64,000 bases of DNA from positions 186,001 through 250,000 of the forward strand of contig NW_001799638.1 of NCBI RefSeq assembly GCF_000165425.1, read 5' to 3'. The stretch comes from Paramecium tetraurelia. Lineage: Eukaryota > Ciliophora > Oligohymenophorea > Peniculida > Parameciidae. The translations under genes and the position numbers were made by a program. The notes beneath the pieces were generated by a model that saw only the letters and a list, made by a program, of their open reading frames with translations, ran no database searches and was not told the origin of the DNA. Positions 23,252 to 35,634 of the stretch are shown piece after piece. Each line of letters starts with the position of its first letter. The first letter of the stretch is position 1.

Positions 23252-25847
23252 TCATTTCTTCTTAAGTTCTGATAGTCTTTTATCATCTTTGAGTTTTCTA
23301 TCCATTTCTTCATATTTAAGAAGTGCTTAAGATTCAAATCTAATAGCTCTTTACTCCAAAATATCAATTCTAAATTGTATATTGATATATTCATTATCAT
23401 CTGGATCTGCCTTTTTCTACTACATTTATTCAGCTTGATCTAATTTAGCTCTCTCTTCTTCTAATTTTTTTTAGATGATGGCTGCTCTTGAGAGTAAACT
23501 AAAATTAAAATGCATAATAAAACCGCTCCTTCAATTTAGTCATAACATCTTTTTATATATCCAAAGCTTCATTGTAATTAAGTACTTCCTTTCCTAATAA
23601 CTTTCTCTTTTCTAAATATGGATAGAGATAATCTTTGTCAGCTTATTCCCGTTATTTTTCTTCTTCAGATTTCTTTAATGTTTCCTTATATCTTTCTCTA
23701 GCTTTGTCATGAAGTGTTTTTTCAAGTCTTAGATCTTAAGATCTCAATTACTCTTCATCCTTCTTTACTTCATCTTCTTGATTTTTAATGTGTGTTAAGC
23801 ATTCCTTTTCTAAAGATGAAACTAAATATACCTAAATTTGCAATTCTTTAATTCTCTTAAGAAACCAAAGCATCTTCATTTTTTTTCTCAACTCCAGTTT
23901 CATTTAACTTTCCTAATCCGTGCATATTCTCCCTTTTTAACTCTTTGACTTATGGATTAATTTCTCCTTTATTCATATGATAATAGACTCTTAAATCATA
24001 ATAAATTATTATTAACCTAATAACATTTTTAACCAAATCAATAACAACCTTTTATGGTTACTCACTGGCAGGGATACAATTCACTTAATTCATATTTTTA
24101 AGTCATTTTAGTAATTTTAACTTATCCCCATATATCTATCATTATGGATTAAATCTCTTTATTCAAATTTTTTATCCTTAGCATCAAATCTAACAGATCT
24201 ATATATAACTCTATCATCTCTGTTCTCATACTCTTCTATTGTTTTTTCTCCAATTTTTTCTATTCTTTTAATCAACCCATCATGATTCCTTGTTGGGTAA
24301 TATAAAATGATCCTTAATTATCTATCTATTGTAGTAATTGTCTTTCTTTAAGGTTTATTACCTGGCTCATACTCTTCAATGGTCTTAAATTCATAAGGGA
24401 ATCTTCTTTTCAACACTAATTTGTCAGATCTGTGTTTGTAAAAATATCTAATTTCATGAATTTTCAATCTTTTATAATCCTGATAAATAGTAAATCTTTA
24501 AACTAATCCATCCTTTTCTTATGAGTATGGAGCATAGGAGTCAATTTTAACATTTCTTATAGAAGACAGTAGACTCTCCCAAAAGGTGTTCCCTTGAGAA
24601 AAGACTCTTTATCTATGAACATCTTGGGTGGCCAAGGAGGTGGCATGTCTAAGATTTAAGCAATATCTTATAATTGTTATTATTAGGGATCGACTTGCTT
24701 TTATTATTGATTATGATCTTCACCATAATTATAATCTTCATCATCTTACTAGCTTTATTCAACCATAGTGTCTAACATGACGTATTCCCAATTCATGGAT
24801 GTGTCCATCTCATCAAAATTCAAATCTGCAACTTTAGATTCAAGTTTCATATTAATCCAGAAGTTTTTATTGTTGAAAACAGCATCAACAGTTAAAAAGG
24901 GACTCTCATTAATTTAATAGATCCTACCTGTGGAAGGTTCAATAAAGAGATTTCTTTCAACTCCTCTTTTTCCGGCTTTTAAGAGTATCCAACAATGAAT
25001 TCTTTGCCGGCATAATAACCGCTCCCATTTGATCGGTTCATCATCATCAATAGTGAGAGCTATTCTTTTTTATTCTTTTTCAAATTCCTCTTTTTGCTTT
25101 TATATTTTAGTATCGTATTTTGACACAATCTCTTCTTTTGGAAGGATGGCAAATTCATTATCTTTGAGTTCGTCATTATCTTTATCCCTGTCTTCATCAT
25201 CCTCTTTAATTCCATTATTGATGAAGATGTAATCAAGATCTGATTCATTCTTACTTGTTATTGATCGAGGAGCTGTTCCATACACACAATAAGCATCATA
25301 TCCGACACCTATTAAGACGCTGCAGAGTAGCATAGATAAATCAAAGCAATCTCCTTTTTGCCATCTCGCAACGTTGGTTGGACTGGGGATTACTTTAGGG
25401 AATTGATCAGGAGGATCCAATTATTCATAAGCTATGAAGAAGCTCATATATCGAGCACACTATTCGTAATTGTAGAGTTCTAGATATCCAATTTTTTAAG
25501 GACGCAAGGTTGTGCATATAAATTTGTAGAGATCGCATTCATTTTTTGGATAGAGGAAGAGGTTTCTTCTTTCATCATAATGTAATTGAAACTGTTTTTA
25601 AAATTATTGTACATGCTCCAATACTAATTCTTCTTTGGGGGAGTTTTCTAGGATTAATTTGGAAGTCACAAATACCTTTATAACAAAAAGGGACTGGAAT
25701 GTCTTTGCCCTCTTTGAAATCTCGACACCTCTGCAATTTTTCATTGACAACAGTTGCGTTACCAGATTTCAAGATGGCAAGTATATTATTTTATTGTTGC
25801 TGGGCTTGCTTCTGAATTTCCACATCACTAACGGGATTATTTGACAT
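23252..25847 (-). CDS. DRC7: dynein regulatory complex subunit 7 (DRC7/CCDC135)
   Basis: DRC7 is part of the nexin-dynein regulatory complex of motile cilia. The N-terminal third carries the family's papain/transglutaminase-like fold, with the hallmark WQKGDCFDLSMLLCSVLIG and GYDAYCVYG near 25290-25380. Upstream are LFLYPKNECD and TTLRPQKIGYLELYN. The C-terminus (FRIDILEQRAIRFES, KLKDDKRLSELKK) also matches the family's end. At least five short introns are needed, of 28, 38, 27, 22 and 25 nt. Around 24545-24590 the frame shifts by two bases: either two unusual introns (28 and 19 nt, both ending AAG) or two single-base lesions. Length, about 830 aa, fits the family. Confidence 0.85.
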
Positions 25848-25965
25848 TACAAGTGCAATTATAAAATAATAATAATTATTATTATGTTCTAAACAAATAC
25901 ACAAGAGATTCAAGTTTGTAATTTTTAGTTTCTTAGTATTTGAATTTGTGATAATATAAATAAAT

Positions 25966-27224
25966 ATGTTAAAGAAGCCTTAATAATAACAGCCAACTAA
26001 ACCAAGTACAAGAGTTGCCACATTGGCCAATGATGAGAATTAGCAACAATAGGTTAATCTTGCTGTTCATATTGTAGAGATCCGAATAGGCCCAAAAATA
26101 CGCTTTGAATCAAATTGTTGGAAATGGCACATTTGGAATGGTTTATTTAGTATGACTCATTATTCATCGCTTTAGGCCACCAATTCAGTGACAGGAGAAA
26201 AGGTCGCCATTAAGAAAGTGTTTCAGGATAAAAGGTACAAAAATAGGGAGCATTTGATCATTTAAGAACTCAATCATCCATGTGTAATTAAGTTAAAGGA
26301 AGCCTTCTTCACCTAAGGAGATAAAGTATATATGCATTTGATTATTAGGGTGACGATGTTTATTTGAATTTGGTTATGGATTATATACCTGATACATTAA
26401 GCAAAGTAGTTAGATATTACAGAAAAGCCAAATAGCAATTTCCCAATACCTTATTAAAAGTTTATGGATATCAGATGTTCAGAGCTCTAGCATATATGGA
26501 AGGTAACATCACTAGTTTAAAATTAGGAATCGGTATTTGCCATAGAGATATTAAACCATAAAATATATTAGTTGATCCAGCAACTCACGTACTGAAGATA
26601 TGTGATTTCGGATCTGCCAAGAAACTCCAAAAAGGGGAACCAAATGTGGCCTACATTTGCTCTCGTTATTATAGAGCCCCTGAATTAATTTATGGAGCTA
26701 CTGAATACAGTACAGCAATCGATGTTTGGTCCATCGGTTGTGTAATTGCAGAGATGCTTATTGGAGAGCCTCTCTTTCCAGGAGAAAGTGCAACAGATCA
26801 GTTAGTTGAGATTATTAAAATATTGGGAACTCCAACTTAAGAACAGGTCAAAATGATGAATCCTCAACACAAAGATTTTAAGTTTCCCCTCATCAAATGT
26901 CACCCCTGGCAAAAGGTATTTGACAATTGTTAATGAAATTCTAGGTGTTTGCTAAATTCAAACCAGACGCTTTGTTTATCGACCTTATTTCCAAATTAAT
27001 GGTGTATCCCCCAAAAGAAAGATTGAGACCGTTGGAAGCCTTGGCACATCCTTTCTTTAATGACATAAGATAAGCAGGGTTCGGTATTCCCAATTAGACT
27101 TTACCAGACTTTTTTGATTTTACTAAGGGTATTTAATGTTTGAGTATTATTTATAGAGGAACTCTCAATTCAACCTGAAATCGCACCCAAAATATACCCA
27201 ACTTGGTACCAAAAGAAATAATGA
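25966..27224 (+). CDS. glycogen synthase kinase 3 (GSK3/shaggy) family Ser/Thr kinase, 367 aa
   Basis: A complete CMGC kinase after removing six introns (25, 26, 23, 24, 29, 28 nt); the coding length is exact. Visible are the Gly loop [10 protein letters not shown], the VAIKK lysine, HRDIKPQNIL, DFGSAK, the GSK3-diagnostic activation segment with [11 protein letters not shown] (regulatory Tyr), and GEPLFPGES. Family members phosphorylate primed substrates in metabolic, ciliary and developmental control. The 24-nt intron at 26503-26526 is a multiple of three and has no in-phase TGA, so retention would insert eight residues before ICHRD. The N-terminal 35 residues are Gln-rich and variable. Confidence 0.92.
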
Positions 27225-27257
27225 AAATTACATAACTAATTATATATAATTTATATA

Positions 27258-28962
27258 ATGAATCCAGTCAGAGTATTTCCATTGAAATTCAATGAATCAC
27301 AAAATACTCAAAGCACTTCAAGTTCACCATAGTTAAAGAAAAAACCAACGCAAAAACTAATAGAAAAACCATTTCTTTTAAACATGTCTCCCATATTGTA
27401 AGTAATTCAAATTTGATTGAAGAAACGGACAATCGCCAATTAAGGGTAAATTTAATGTGAAACGACTCACAGTCATTCCTAAACAAGAAGAAAAATTCTA
27501 ATTTGTAGCTAATATTACGATTTTCATAGGCTCAATAATAAAGGCCATCTTAGTCGACAAGTTCATCCCCAAAGAAGAGAGTAATAAGTGGAGCAAACTA
27601 TGCTGAAGTATATCGAATCTTTAAATAGTCATAATCTCCAATGAAACTACCAAATCTTCGAAGAGCAGATACTCAATTGAATAACAACATCCAAATCAAG
27701 GATGAGACTTTGCAAGAGATGAAAAGTACAAAGAGAAAAGACACAAATGCAGACGGTACTCCTTCTGTAAATCCTTTGTTTAATCAACCTAGCAATAAGT
27801 CAGAGGGTCAATAATCAAATTGATCTCTGAATCTGCTCCTGACTCTAGACCCTCAGTCTCCAGAGCTAAGTTGGCATCTTAAACTATAGAATAAGAAGTT
27901 AAGCCAAAGGTTTCCAGTCAAATGGTGATGTTACATGGTAGATCAACCAGTCAGGCGACATTAGTAAACACATTCATCCTAGATAATGAAATGTAAGATT
28001 ATGTGAATATGTATCATTCTAAGTATTGTTTCATAATTATAAGATCCCAAGCTGGATAGAATGGATCAGGATAAACTAAAACCAATTAGGACAGCATTAT
28101 CATTACTAACAATTTGGGTGGAATTAAAAATAGATATATATTTTCAGTTTGTGATGGTCATGGTGTCTATGGACATTATGTGTCCTAATTAGTTAAGAAG
28201 TTGTTACCCAACATCATAGATTAATAACTTAAATCAAACATAGGAATGCAGGAGAAGGATATAAGTGAAAATCATTATGCTAGTATCACTAAAGCTATGA
28301 CTTAAAGCTTTTAGAAGATGCAAAAAGATTTATCGAATTGTGGTATTGATGTAACATTTAGTGGAACAACTTGCTCTTTGGTTTTGATTTCTGGACCTCA
28401 TTTGTGGTGTGCCAATATAGGAGATTCGAGATCAGTAAGCTTTATTGAAATTATAATTTAGATTTTAATTTAGTAATAGAATAATTAAAAATGGAAGACC
28501 ATTGAATTGAGTAATGATCATAAACCAGATTTACCTGAAGAATACAAAAGAATAATTTCTAATAAAGGGAGAGTGGAACCCTATATTAGTGAAAATGGAG
28601 AGATGATTGGTCCACCAAGAGTCTGGTTATTACATGATCAAATTCCAGGATTGGCCATGAGTAGATCCTTTGGAGATTATGTGGCATCAACTGTTGGAGT
28701 GAGTTGCGAACCAGAAATCATTCATTACAGAATGAATGGCAATTGTGCATTCTTAGTTGTAGCAAGTGATGGAGTGTGGGAGTTCTTTTCTAATGAGGAA
28801 ATCTAAAAGATCGTTATTTCTCATTGGCAACCCAATATGACTGCCAAAAAATTAAGCGAGATATGTGATCAAATAGTCAAACTCTCTACTTAAAGATGGA
28901 ATTAGGAAGATGAAGTGGTAGATGACATATCAATTGTCATAACTTATCTCTAAAAAACATGA
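27258..28962 (+). CDS. PP2C-type (PPM) Ser/Thr phosphatase, 533 aa
   Basis: The catalytic domain fills the C-terminal 330 residues. Metal-binding and core motifs are present in order: SVCDGHGVYG, FSGTTCSLV, IGDSRS, LSNDHKPDLP, MSRSFGDYVAS, VVASDGVWEFF and DDISIVI. The N-terminal 200 residues are Ser/Pro/Lys-rich and probably disordered. Four introns (25, 25, 26, 27 nt) give an exact length; the 27-nt one at 28435-28461 is a 3n intron with no in-phase TGA. PP2C enzymes are Mn/Mg-dependent phosphatases. It lies 33 bp downstream of the GSK3 gene on the same strand, which is close packing rather than evidence of a shared pathway. Confidence 0.9.
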
Positions 28963-29218
28963 TAATTTTATTTTTTAATAAGTTTCCTAATCAAGCAGGA
29001 ACTCTTATTTAATTCGACTATAGATCTTTATAACCAATTTATTTCACTTCTTCATTAAGATGATGGCCATCATTATCACATAAATAAATGAGATTTATTC
29101 GTCTCTCTTATTTAATTTCTTAATTCTCTAATTTAATTTGATAGCATTTAATAAGGTTTTAAAATATTTTAAGTATAATTTAAATAGTATCTTTTGTATT
29201 TAATTTTATTTAATTAAT

Positions 29219-30271
29219 TCATTTTCCATATTGCATAGCTAAATTTTATTATCCTGGAGGAAAATACTTTGCTAGGTCTTCCTTGTTTAGATCATCAAAG
29301 AAAGGATGTTTCATTGCTTCCTTAACATAAATTCTTTTAGCTGGATCCAAGGCGATCATTTTAGTAACTAAATCTAATCCAACCTTTTCTTTAAGATGAT
29401 TAAAGTACCTTATCAAAGTTCTTAAAGAATTATTCTGGAGGTGTTGGTCTAAAACGAGGAAAGGTAGGTTTGAAATCTGGTAAATCTGCTAAGTTTGGCC
29501 AATCTTGAACTGTTGGTGTGCCATGGTATTGGAAAATCTTAAAGATCTAATCGATTTCACTATCTCCGCAAAATAGGCCATGCTTTTCAACCATTTCTGT
29601 GAGGATACATCCCACAGACCAGATATCCACTCCCAAAGAATACTATTTTTATGATAATAAGATCTCGGGAGCTCTGTACCATAAGGTTTCTACTTCATGA
29701 GTCAGAGTTTTGATTGGAACTCCGAATGCTCTTGCCAAACCGAAGTCAGCCAACTTAATGATGCCAGTTGATTTGTCGATTAAAATATTTTATGGTTTAA
29801 GATCTCTGTGAATGATACGTCTGGAATGACAATAATTGAGTCCATTCAAGATTTAGAATGTGAAATGCTATTTATTTTTAGTGTTCAAATGTTTACTTTG
29901 ATTTGACTAAGGGTAAGATTGTGTTTGTTTTAATCAAGGAATTTTTTAAAATCCATTTCAACATATTCGAAAACTAAATAGAGTTTCTTCTCATTTGGTT
30001 AATAAATGACTTCTTTTAAACCCACAATGTTTGGATGAGGTTGAAGTTCTTTCAAAATTGAGAATCTCTCTCATAGCAGTAGAGGGAACTCCCTCATCTT
30101 CATTTTCTAATTTGATTTTCTTTAGAGCCACTAATTCTTTGGTTACTGAATCACGAGCCTTGTAAACTACACCATAAGTTCCTACACACATTTGAATTAT
30201 GCATTACCCTCTCCAATCTTCTCCAATTTTTCATACCTTTCCAATTGTCTATTATTGTTGTTGGTGCTCAT
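29219..30271 (-). CDS. cyclin-dependent kinase (CDK1/2-like, PSTAMRE helix), frame disrupted by one base
   Basis: All kinase motifs are present: [16 protein letters not shown], the cyclin-binding helix VPSTAMRE (a variant of PSTAIRE), [18 protein letters not shown] and [13 protein letters not shown]. The end [15 protein letters not shown] is typical. Three introns (26, 29, 25 nt; the last ends AAG) leave 973 nt, one more than a multiple of three. The surplus base lies at about 30058-30066, where the family's EI-S-I-L-K-EL would need ATT TCA ATT TTG but the DNA reads ATT C TCA ATT TTG. Without that base the protein is 323 aa. It is either a sequencing error or a disabled copy; a shifted translation ends soon after. 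Confidence 0.88.
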
Positions 30272-30487
30272 CTTGTCACCTACTCTTAAATCATAGAAAT
30301 TTTGTGCTTCAATATACTAAAATCATACTTAGCATTTTTGTAAAATAAATTCAAAAAAATTAAAAATATTAACTGTTATTTAAGTAAATCTAGATGGAGA
30401 AAAACTGAACTCACAAAAACTTAAAATTATAGCATTACAAAAACTATAGCAAACTTATTTTTTAATTTATTTTCTCTCATATAAATA

Positions 30488-31729
30488 TCATTTCTTTAAA
30501 TAAATCACACATTTATATTCAACACTTTACTCTAGACTTTCTATTCTTCCAATTCTATACCCACCCTGTCCATGAAAGAGCCACAAAGAAAACCGTAAAT
30601 CTCCTTCTTCATTATCTACATCAGGATACTTTAAATCCACTTTACTCATAGGACTAAATCCAATGCAACGATTCCTAACATAATACCAAAATATCTCTCC
30701 ATTTCGACTCTTCCTTGCCAATTTTAAGTCCTGTGTTTCCGTGTAAAACTCTGAGGCATAATCAGTGGCACATAAAATAAAGGAATCTGGATCATTTACA
30801 CTGACTCCACCTATGCATATTTAAGATTAAGGAGTGCATCTTTGCTTTATCAATTCAATGTGAGTTTAGGTAAATGGTTTGTTGAATAACTCTTCGTAAA
30901 TTTTAGTGAACCCTTTCATTTCTAAAGTCTTGAACTTAACTTACTTCTAAATGCAAAAGGGTGATTGAGTTATGGTTCCAAATACACTCTACTAATCAAA
31001 ATCGATTCTTTGCATCGATTAAGTTTCGCTTTTGTCATTTGGAAAGAGTCGACGACTTTGCATCAAATAACTCAATGGTTTCTCAATAAGATTAGTTATA
31101 CTATTAATCTAAAATAGCAGATCTTGTATTTGCTCTGCAAAACTTTGGTGAACAATGTTAGATTTGGTAATAAGTGAAATATCTTTGCAAAATAGTGTTG
31201 CATCAAAAATCAACCGTTGTGCAAGACTCTAGAATTTGTCATTAGGTTCATAATCGATTGGCTTAAAATCAGGAACTCCATTATTGTAATGGATAATATC
31301 ACAAACATCTTTGGCTAATTATTCATAATCTTTTTCAGTTAGATTTGGCTAATCAATGTACTTACGCTTTAAAATGCCTACTTTACTCTCCTACATGTCC
31401 TGATTAACAAACTATGCTATCTGGTCTTAAAGTAGTCTAGCCTTATTCAGAATCGCATTTATGCTCATCTGAATAGAATCTGTTAAATCTTTATTCTTCT
31501 AATTGTATTGCTTAATCTCACGAGTCCATTCATTCTTAATGAGAGAGTCCAATGTAGAGAGATTGATCGATTTATGGCCATAATGCTCTTCTCCAAGACA
31601 TAGACCACACAATGCCTTTTTGGAAATCTAACACTTCGAATCAAGACACAGATGGATAATCTTTTAATCAACTTCTTAGTGTTCTTGAACAGAACAAACA
31701 ACAGTCGTTGCCTTTTTGAGTAGATTCAT
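30488..31729 (-). CDS. B-box-like zinc-binding protein with ciliate C-terminal domain, 413 aa
   Basis: Intronless, 414 codons including stop. Near residue 30 a Cys/His cluster (C-L-D-S-K-C ... C-G-L-C-L-G-E-E-H-Y-G-H) looks like a B-box zinc site. A helical, coiled-coil-like middle follows. The last 120 residues hold a globular domain with ICIGGVSVND, GEIFWYYVRNRCIGFSP and WLFHGQGGYRIG. A GGYR(I/L)G ending of this type is familiar from large ciliate families of TRIM-like proteins of unknown role. The stop lies about 215 bp from the start of the CDK gene. Confidence 0.75.
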
Positions 31730-31747
31730 TAATTAAATAATTTATAT

Positions 31748-34700
31748 TCAATGTTCTGGATGTCTTTAAATTGAGTTATAATGTTTTGCAAGAGCATTAG
31801 GAGTTTATTCGACTTTTTATGAAGAGACTTTGACTTCTTGTTAGAGAGGTACAATCTTTTGGGATCCCATTTAACCACAAAAATTATCTTCAGGGATTAA
31901 TTTAAGGATAAGGCATCCTAATAATGAGATACTACCAAATCCAATTCCAATCAACCATTGTTTTATTTATAAACCATAACAACCATATAATCCAATGGCT
32001 GCAGATCCGAAAGTAACCATCAACACTTAAATGCAGAAGATGAATGGAACTATAATGAGGAAGGCAGAATGATTGGTTATATTATCAAGGAAATTGATTT
32101 CATCAGTTATCCTTCTGCTATTCAAGAAATTAAACAATTGCAACATGATAAATACATTAAACACATAAGTAAACTAAAAATTAGATTATAATAATAATTA
32201 CATGTCTACTTCCTTCATGTTCTATGTTATACATAATGTAATAGTCATAGTCACCTTGAACAGTCATTAATCTTCCACTAGCCACAATTGAACATGAGTC
32301 TTCATTATAAAGACAAGGAGGACATTAAATTTCATAGCATTCATCATTTTGACATACACACTTAGTTTTTAAACATTTATCAGAATCATCTGGATTGTCA
32401 GTTGAGGATGTTTCATTCAATCTGGTTGATCCCAATGATTTTAATGATTCAAAATCTGTTACACAATTGTGATTACTGTATTTAAACCTTATCTTTGGAC
32501 CACTAAATACTGTTGTATCATACGCGTCTTGATATTCAGGTAGAAATTTGTCACCTACAAAAACAATGACAAGTACAACTCCCACTTAAATTAGAGCTGT
32601 TCCTACAATAAACTTAAACATCTTTTTTGAAATGATGTATTCATTTCTATCATGAGGTTTACGATTCAGCAGTTTCTCAGATGGAGGTTCAGTTGCCAAG
32701 GCCAGTGAACCTAATGTGTCCATAATTAAATTGACCCATAGCAATTAAATTGGTCTTAGAATTTCCTGTCTTAGTACTGCAGCTCCGATTAAAGTCAATG
32801 AAACACTTACTAAATTAGCAGTCAATTAGAATCTAAGAAACTTCTTTATATTATCGTACACATTTCTGCCCCACATAACCGCCTTCACTATTGAATTGAA
32901 ATTGTCATCCAACAAAATAATAGCCGCAGCTTCTCTAGCTACTTCAGTTCCTGAGACTCCCATTGCAAATCCAACATCCGCTTTTTTTAGAGCTGGAGCA
33001 TCGTTTGTTCCATCTCCAGTTACAGCAACAACATGATTTCTTTCAATCAAACCAGTTACTAAAGCATATTTATCTTCTGGTCTACTACGAGCTAAGACAT
33101 CAAGATATGGATATATCTTATCAAATTCATCAGGATTAGCAATTGTGTCAATCCTTAACTTTTTGCCTTCCTTTTATGCTGTCTGACTATCCCTAACACA
33201 ACTACAATTTTCGGGATGACAATTCTTACAAACGACTCCTCCAATTCTTCTAACGAATTCAGGTCCTTCCATTACAATACTATCTTCAGGATTCGTAATG
33301 ATTCCACATTCATTTGCTATAGCCCTTGCTGTAGTTATATTATCACCAGTAACCATTCTGACTTTGATTCCTGCTTACTTGCATAATTAGATAGCTCTAG
33401 GCACTTCTTATCTTATAATATCTTTAATGCCTAAGACTGCTAATAGAATCAAATCATTTTATTCAATATTATACACACCTTTATCATCTTTACTTGTCAA
33501 ATCAGCACTATTTGAAATATTTTTATAAGCTAAACATATTGTTCTTAAAGCTTTCTTTGCCATATTTTCAATGGCATCTTCTACTACCTTAGAATTGATT
33601 GTTGTGACTCCATTAGATTTTGAATGATATTATGTACAAGCTGCTAAGACCATTTCTGAAGCTCCTTTGCATACCAATCTTTGTTATCCTCCAACATCTA
33701 AAACCATAGACATTCTCTTTCTTTGACTACTAAATGGATATTTAACTACGATAGGATATTTATCTCTAAATTCTTCATACGGTTTTTGACATCTATCCAT
33801 AAATTCTAGGAATGATATTTCAGTCTTAGATCCTTTAGGTTCTGGTCTAAGCATTGCACTTGAATTTACAATGGCTCATTATATAAAAATATCTGCCAAT
33901 TGTTAAGGGAGATAGTCAGTCAAACTACATGTTTAATAGGTTTCCAATTCAATTAAATTGTCATTCCAGATATTAACAAGAGTCATCTTATTCTAAGTTA
34001 AAGTTCCAGTTTTGTCAGAACATATCATAGATGCTCCCCCCATAGTTTCACATGCTGCCATTTTCCTGACTAGATTTTAATCTCTCAACATTTATTTGGT
34101 TGAATAAGCTAAAGAGAGAGTCACTGCTAAAGGCAATCCTTCAGGAATTGCAACAACAATGACTGTAATTCCAATAATAAAGAAATTGACGATCTCTACA
34201 ATATACTTATTTTCCCATTCAACTTATGACTTTTCAACTGCAAATCTTATGCACATCACAACTACAATTATGATTGCACTGTACAATCCAAATTTCCCTA
34301 TATCTTCTGCAATCGCAGCTAATTTGACTTATAAAGGAGTGGCTAATTGGATATAATATTAAAAAATTACCTTCTGGTTCATCTTAACGGAGTAATGCAC
34401 TGATTTTGCCTGCACATGACAAATCTCCAACCACTAAAATAATCATCTTACCTTCTCCTGTCAAAACCCTTGTACCACTCATCATAATGGGAGAGGGAAC
34501 TTCATGATGACCAGCTGTTGCAGAGTCAGTCTGATTCCTTTTAGCTATACAATAGGATAGGGTGTTCTTTTTTATAGGGTCGGTTTCTCCTGTCATGGCT
34601 GACTCATCAGTTGTAAGATCGGAGGCTTCAAGCACTAGACCATCTGCTGGGATTTCCATTCCTTCGAATACCATGACGATATCTCCAACCATAACTTCAC

Positions 34701-35299
34701 TCATATGAATATCACATTTCTATCCATTTCTTATTACTGTAACTCTTTTTCGTTCATCAGCTACTGCATTCAACTTTTGAAACTATTTCTCCTTTTAGTA
34801 ATCATTAATTGCATTAGCATTAGTTGAGATTATCACTGCCACCAGGATCGCAAAACCTAACAATCTTACATTTCAATAGTTTTACCTTCTATCCATGCAT
34901 AAGCACGATAATCGGATGATGCAGTGGCTACATCAACTGCAATACTCACCAACGCAGCCAAACAGAGTATCCTCATAGTGAAATCTTCCAAAGCCCCCCA
35001 TAACAATTAAAAATAAGATTTTGGAAGAATTAGTGGTTTGCGATTATGTCCGAAATTCAGTTCTCTCAAACCTACATCATTCAATAATAACCCATCCTTG
35101 TAATTTGAACACAAAGCCATCTAAAGTTTAAACTATCTTAAACCTCTAGAAATTCTTGCCCTCCCAATTCCTCCAACTGATCGATCTCTTCAGTGAATGT
35201 CCTTTCCTAACATGCATAAGCCACTGAACACAGTTACTCCTTAGACACTCGAAAATTGGTTGTGTATGGCTCAGTTCTCTATGTAACATCTAAAATCAT
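31748..35299 (-). CDS. plasma-membrane-type Ca2+ ATPase (P2B), with one in-frame TGA
   Basis: This P-type pump exports Ca2+ from the cytosol. In order it shows the A-domain TGETDPIKK, the phosphorylation loop CSDKTGTLT, the KGASE nucleotide site, VTGDN and [22 protein letters not shown]. Ten membrane helices can be inferred. Four introns (23, 29, 28, 28 nt) leave 1,148 codons exactly. One lesion: codon 448 is TGA (33878-33876), inside [17 protein letters not shown], while both sides stay in frame and conserved. The loop between helices 7 and 8 is long and carries eight cysteines. The C-terminal tail is short, with no evident calmodulin site. Confidence 0.9.
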
Positions 35300-35634
35300 A
35301 ATATATTTAATTAATTTTACCAATTCATAATATTACTTGCTATCTTAACTATACACCTACAATTTCGCATTGATATATATTACTGTTATCATCAATAAAT
35401 TCATTTTAAATAATCCTTAATTAATATTTAATACTAAGATTGTTATCTATCAAGCATCTCTTATTTTTTAACTTTTATATAATACTTTATTGATAAATTA
35501 AACAATCATATGACACTCATAATATCATGGTGTTATTAATATATTAAAGTGAGCTTATTTAGAAATTAAGTTTAAATTATTTATCAAAAAGCATAATTGT
35601 TACAAAGTATTATAAAAATATAATAATAAAATAA
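35300..35634. other. divergent intergenic region
   Basis: About 335 bp between divergently transcribed genes (the Ca2+ ATPase leftward, ZC2HC1 rightward), so it should hold both promoters. It is AT-rich with no motif I can name. Confidence 0.6.
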
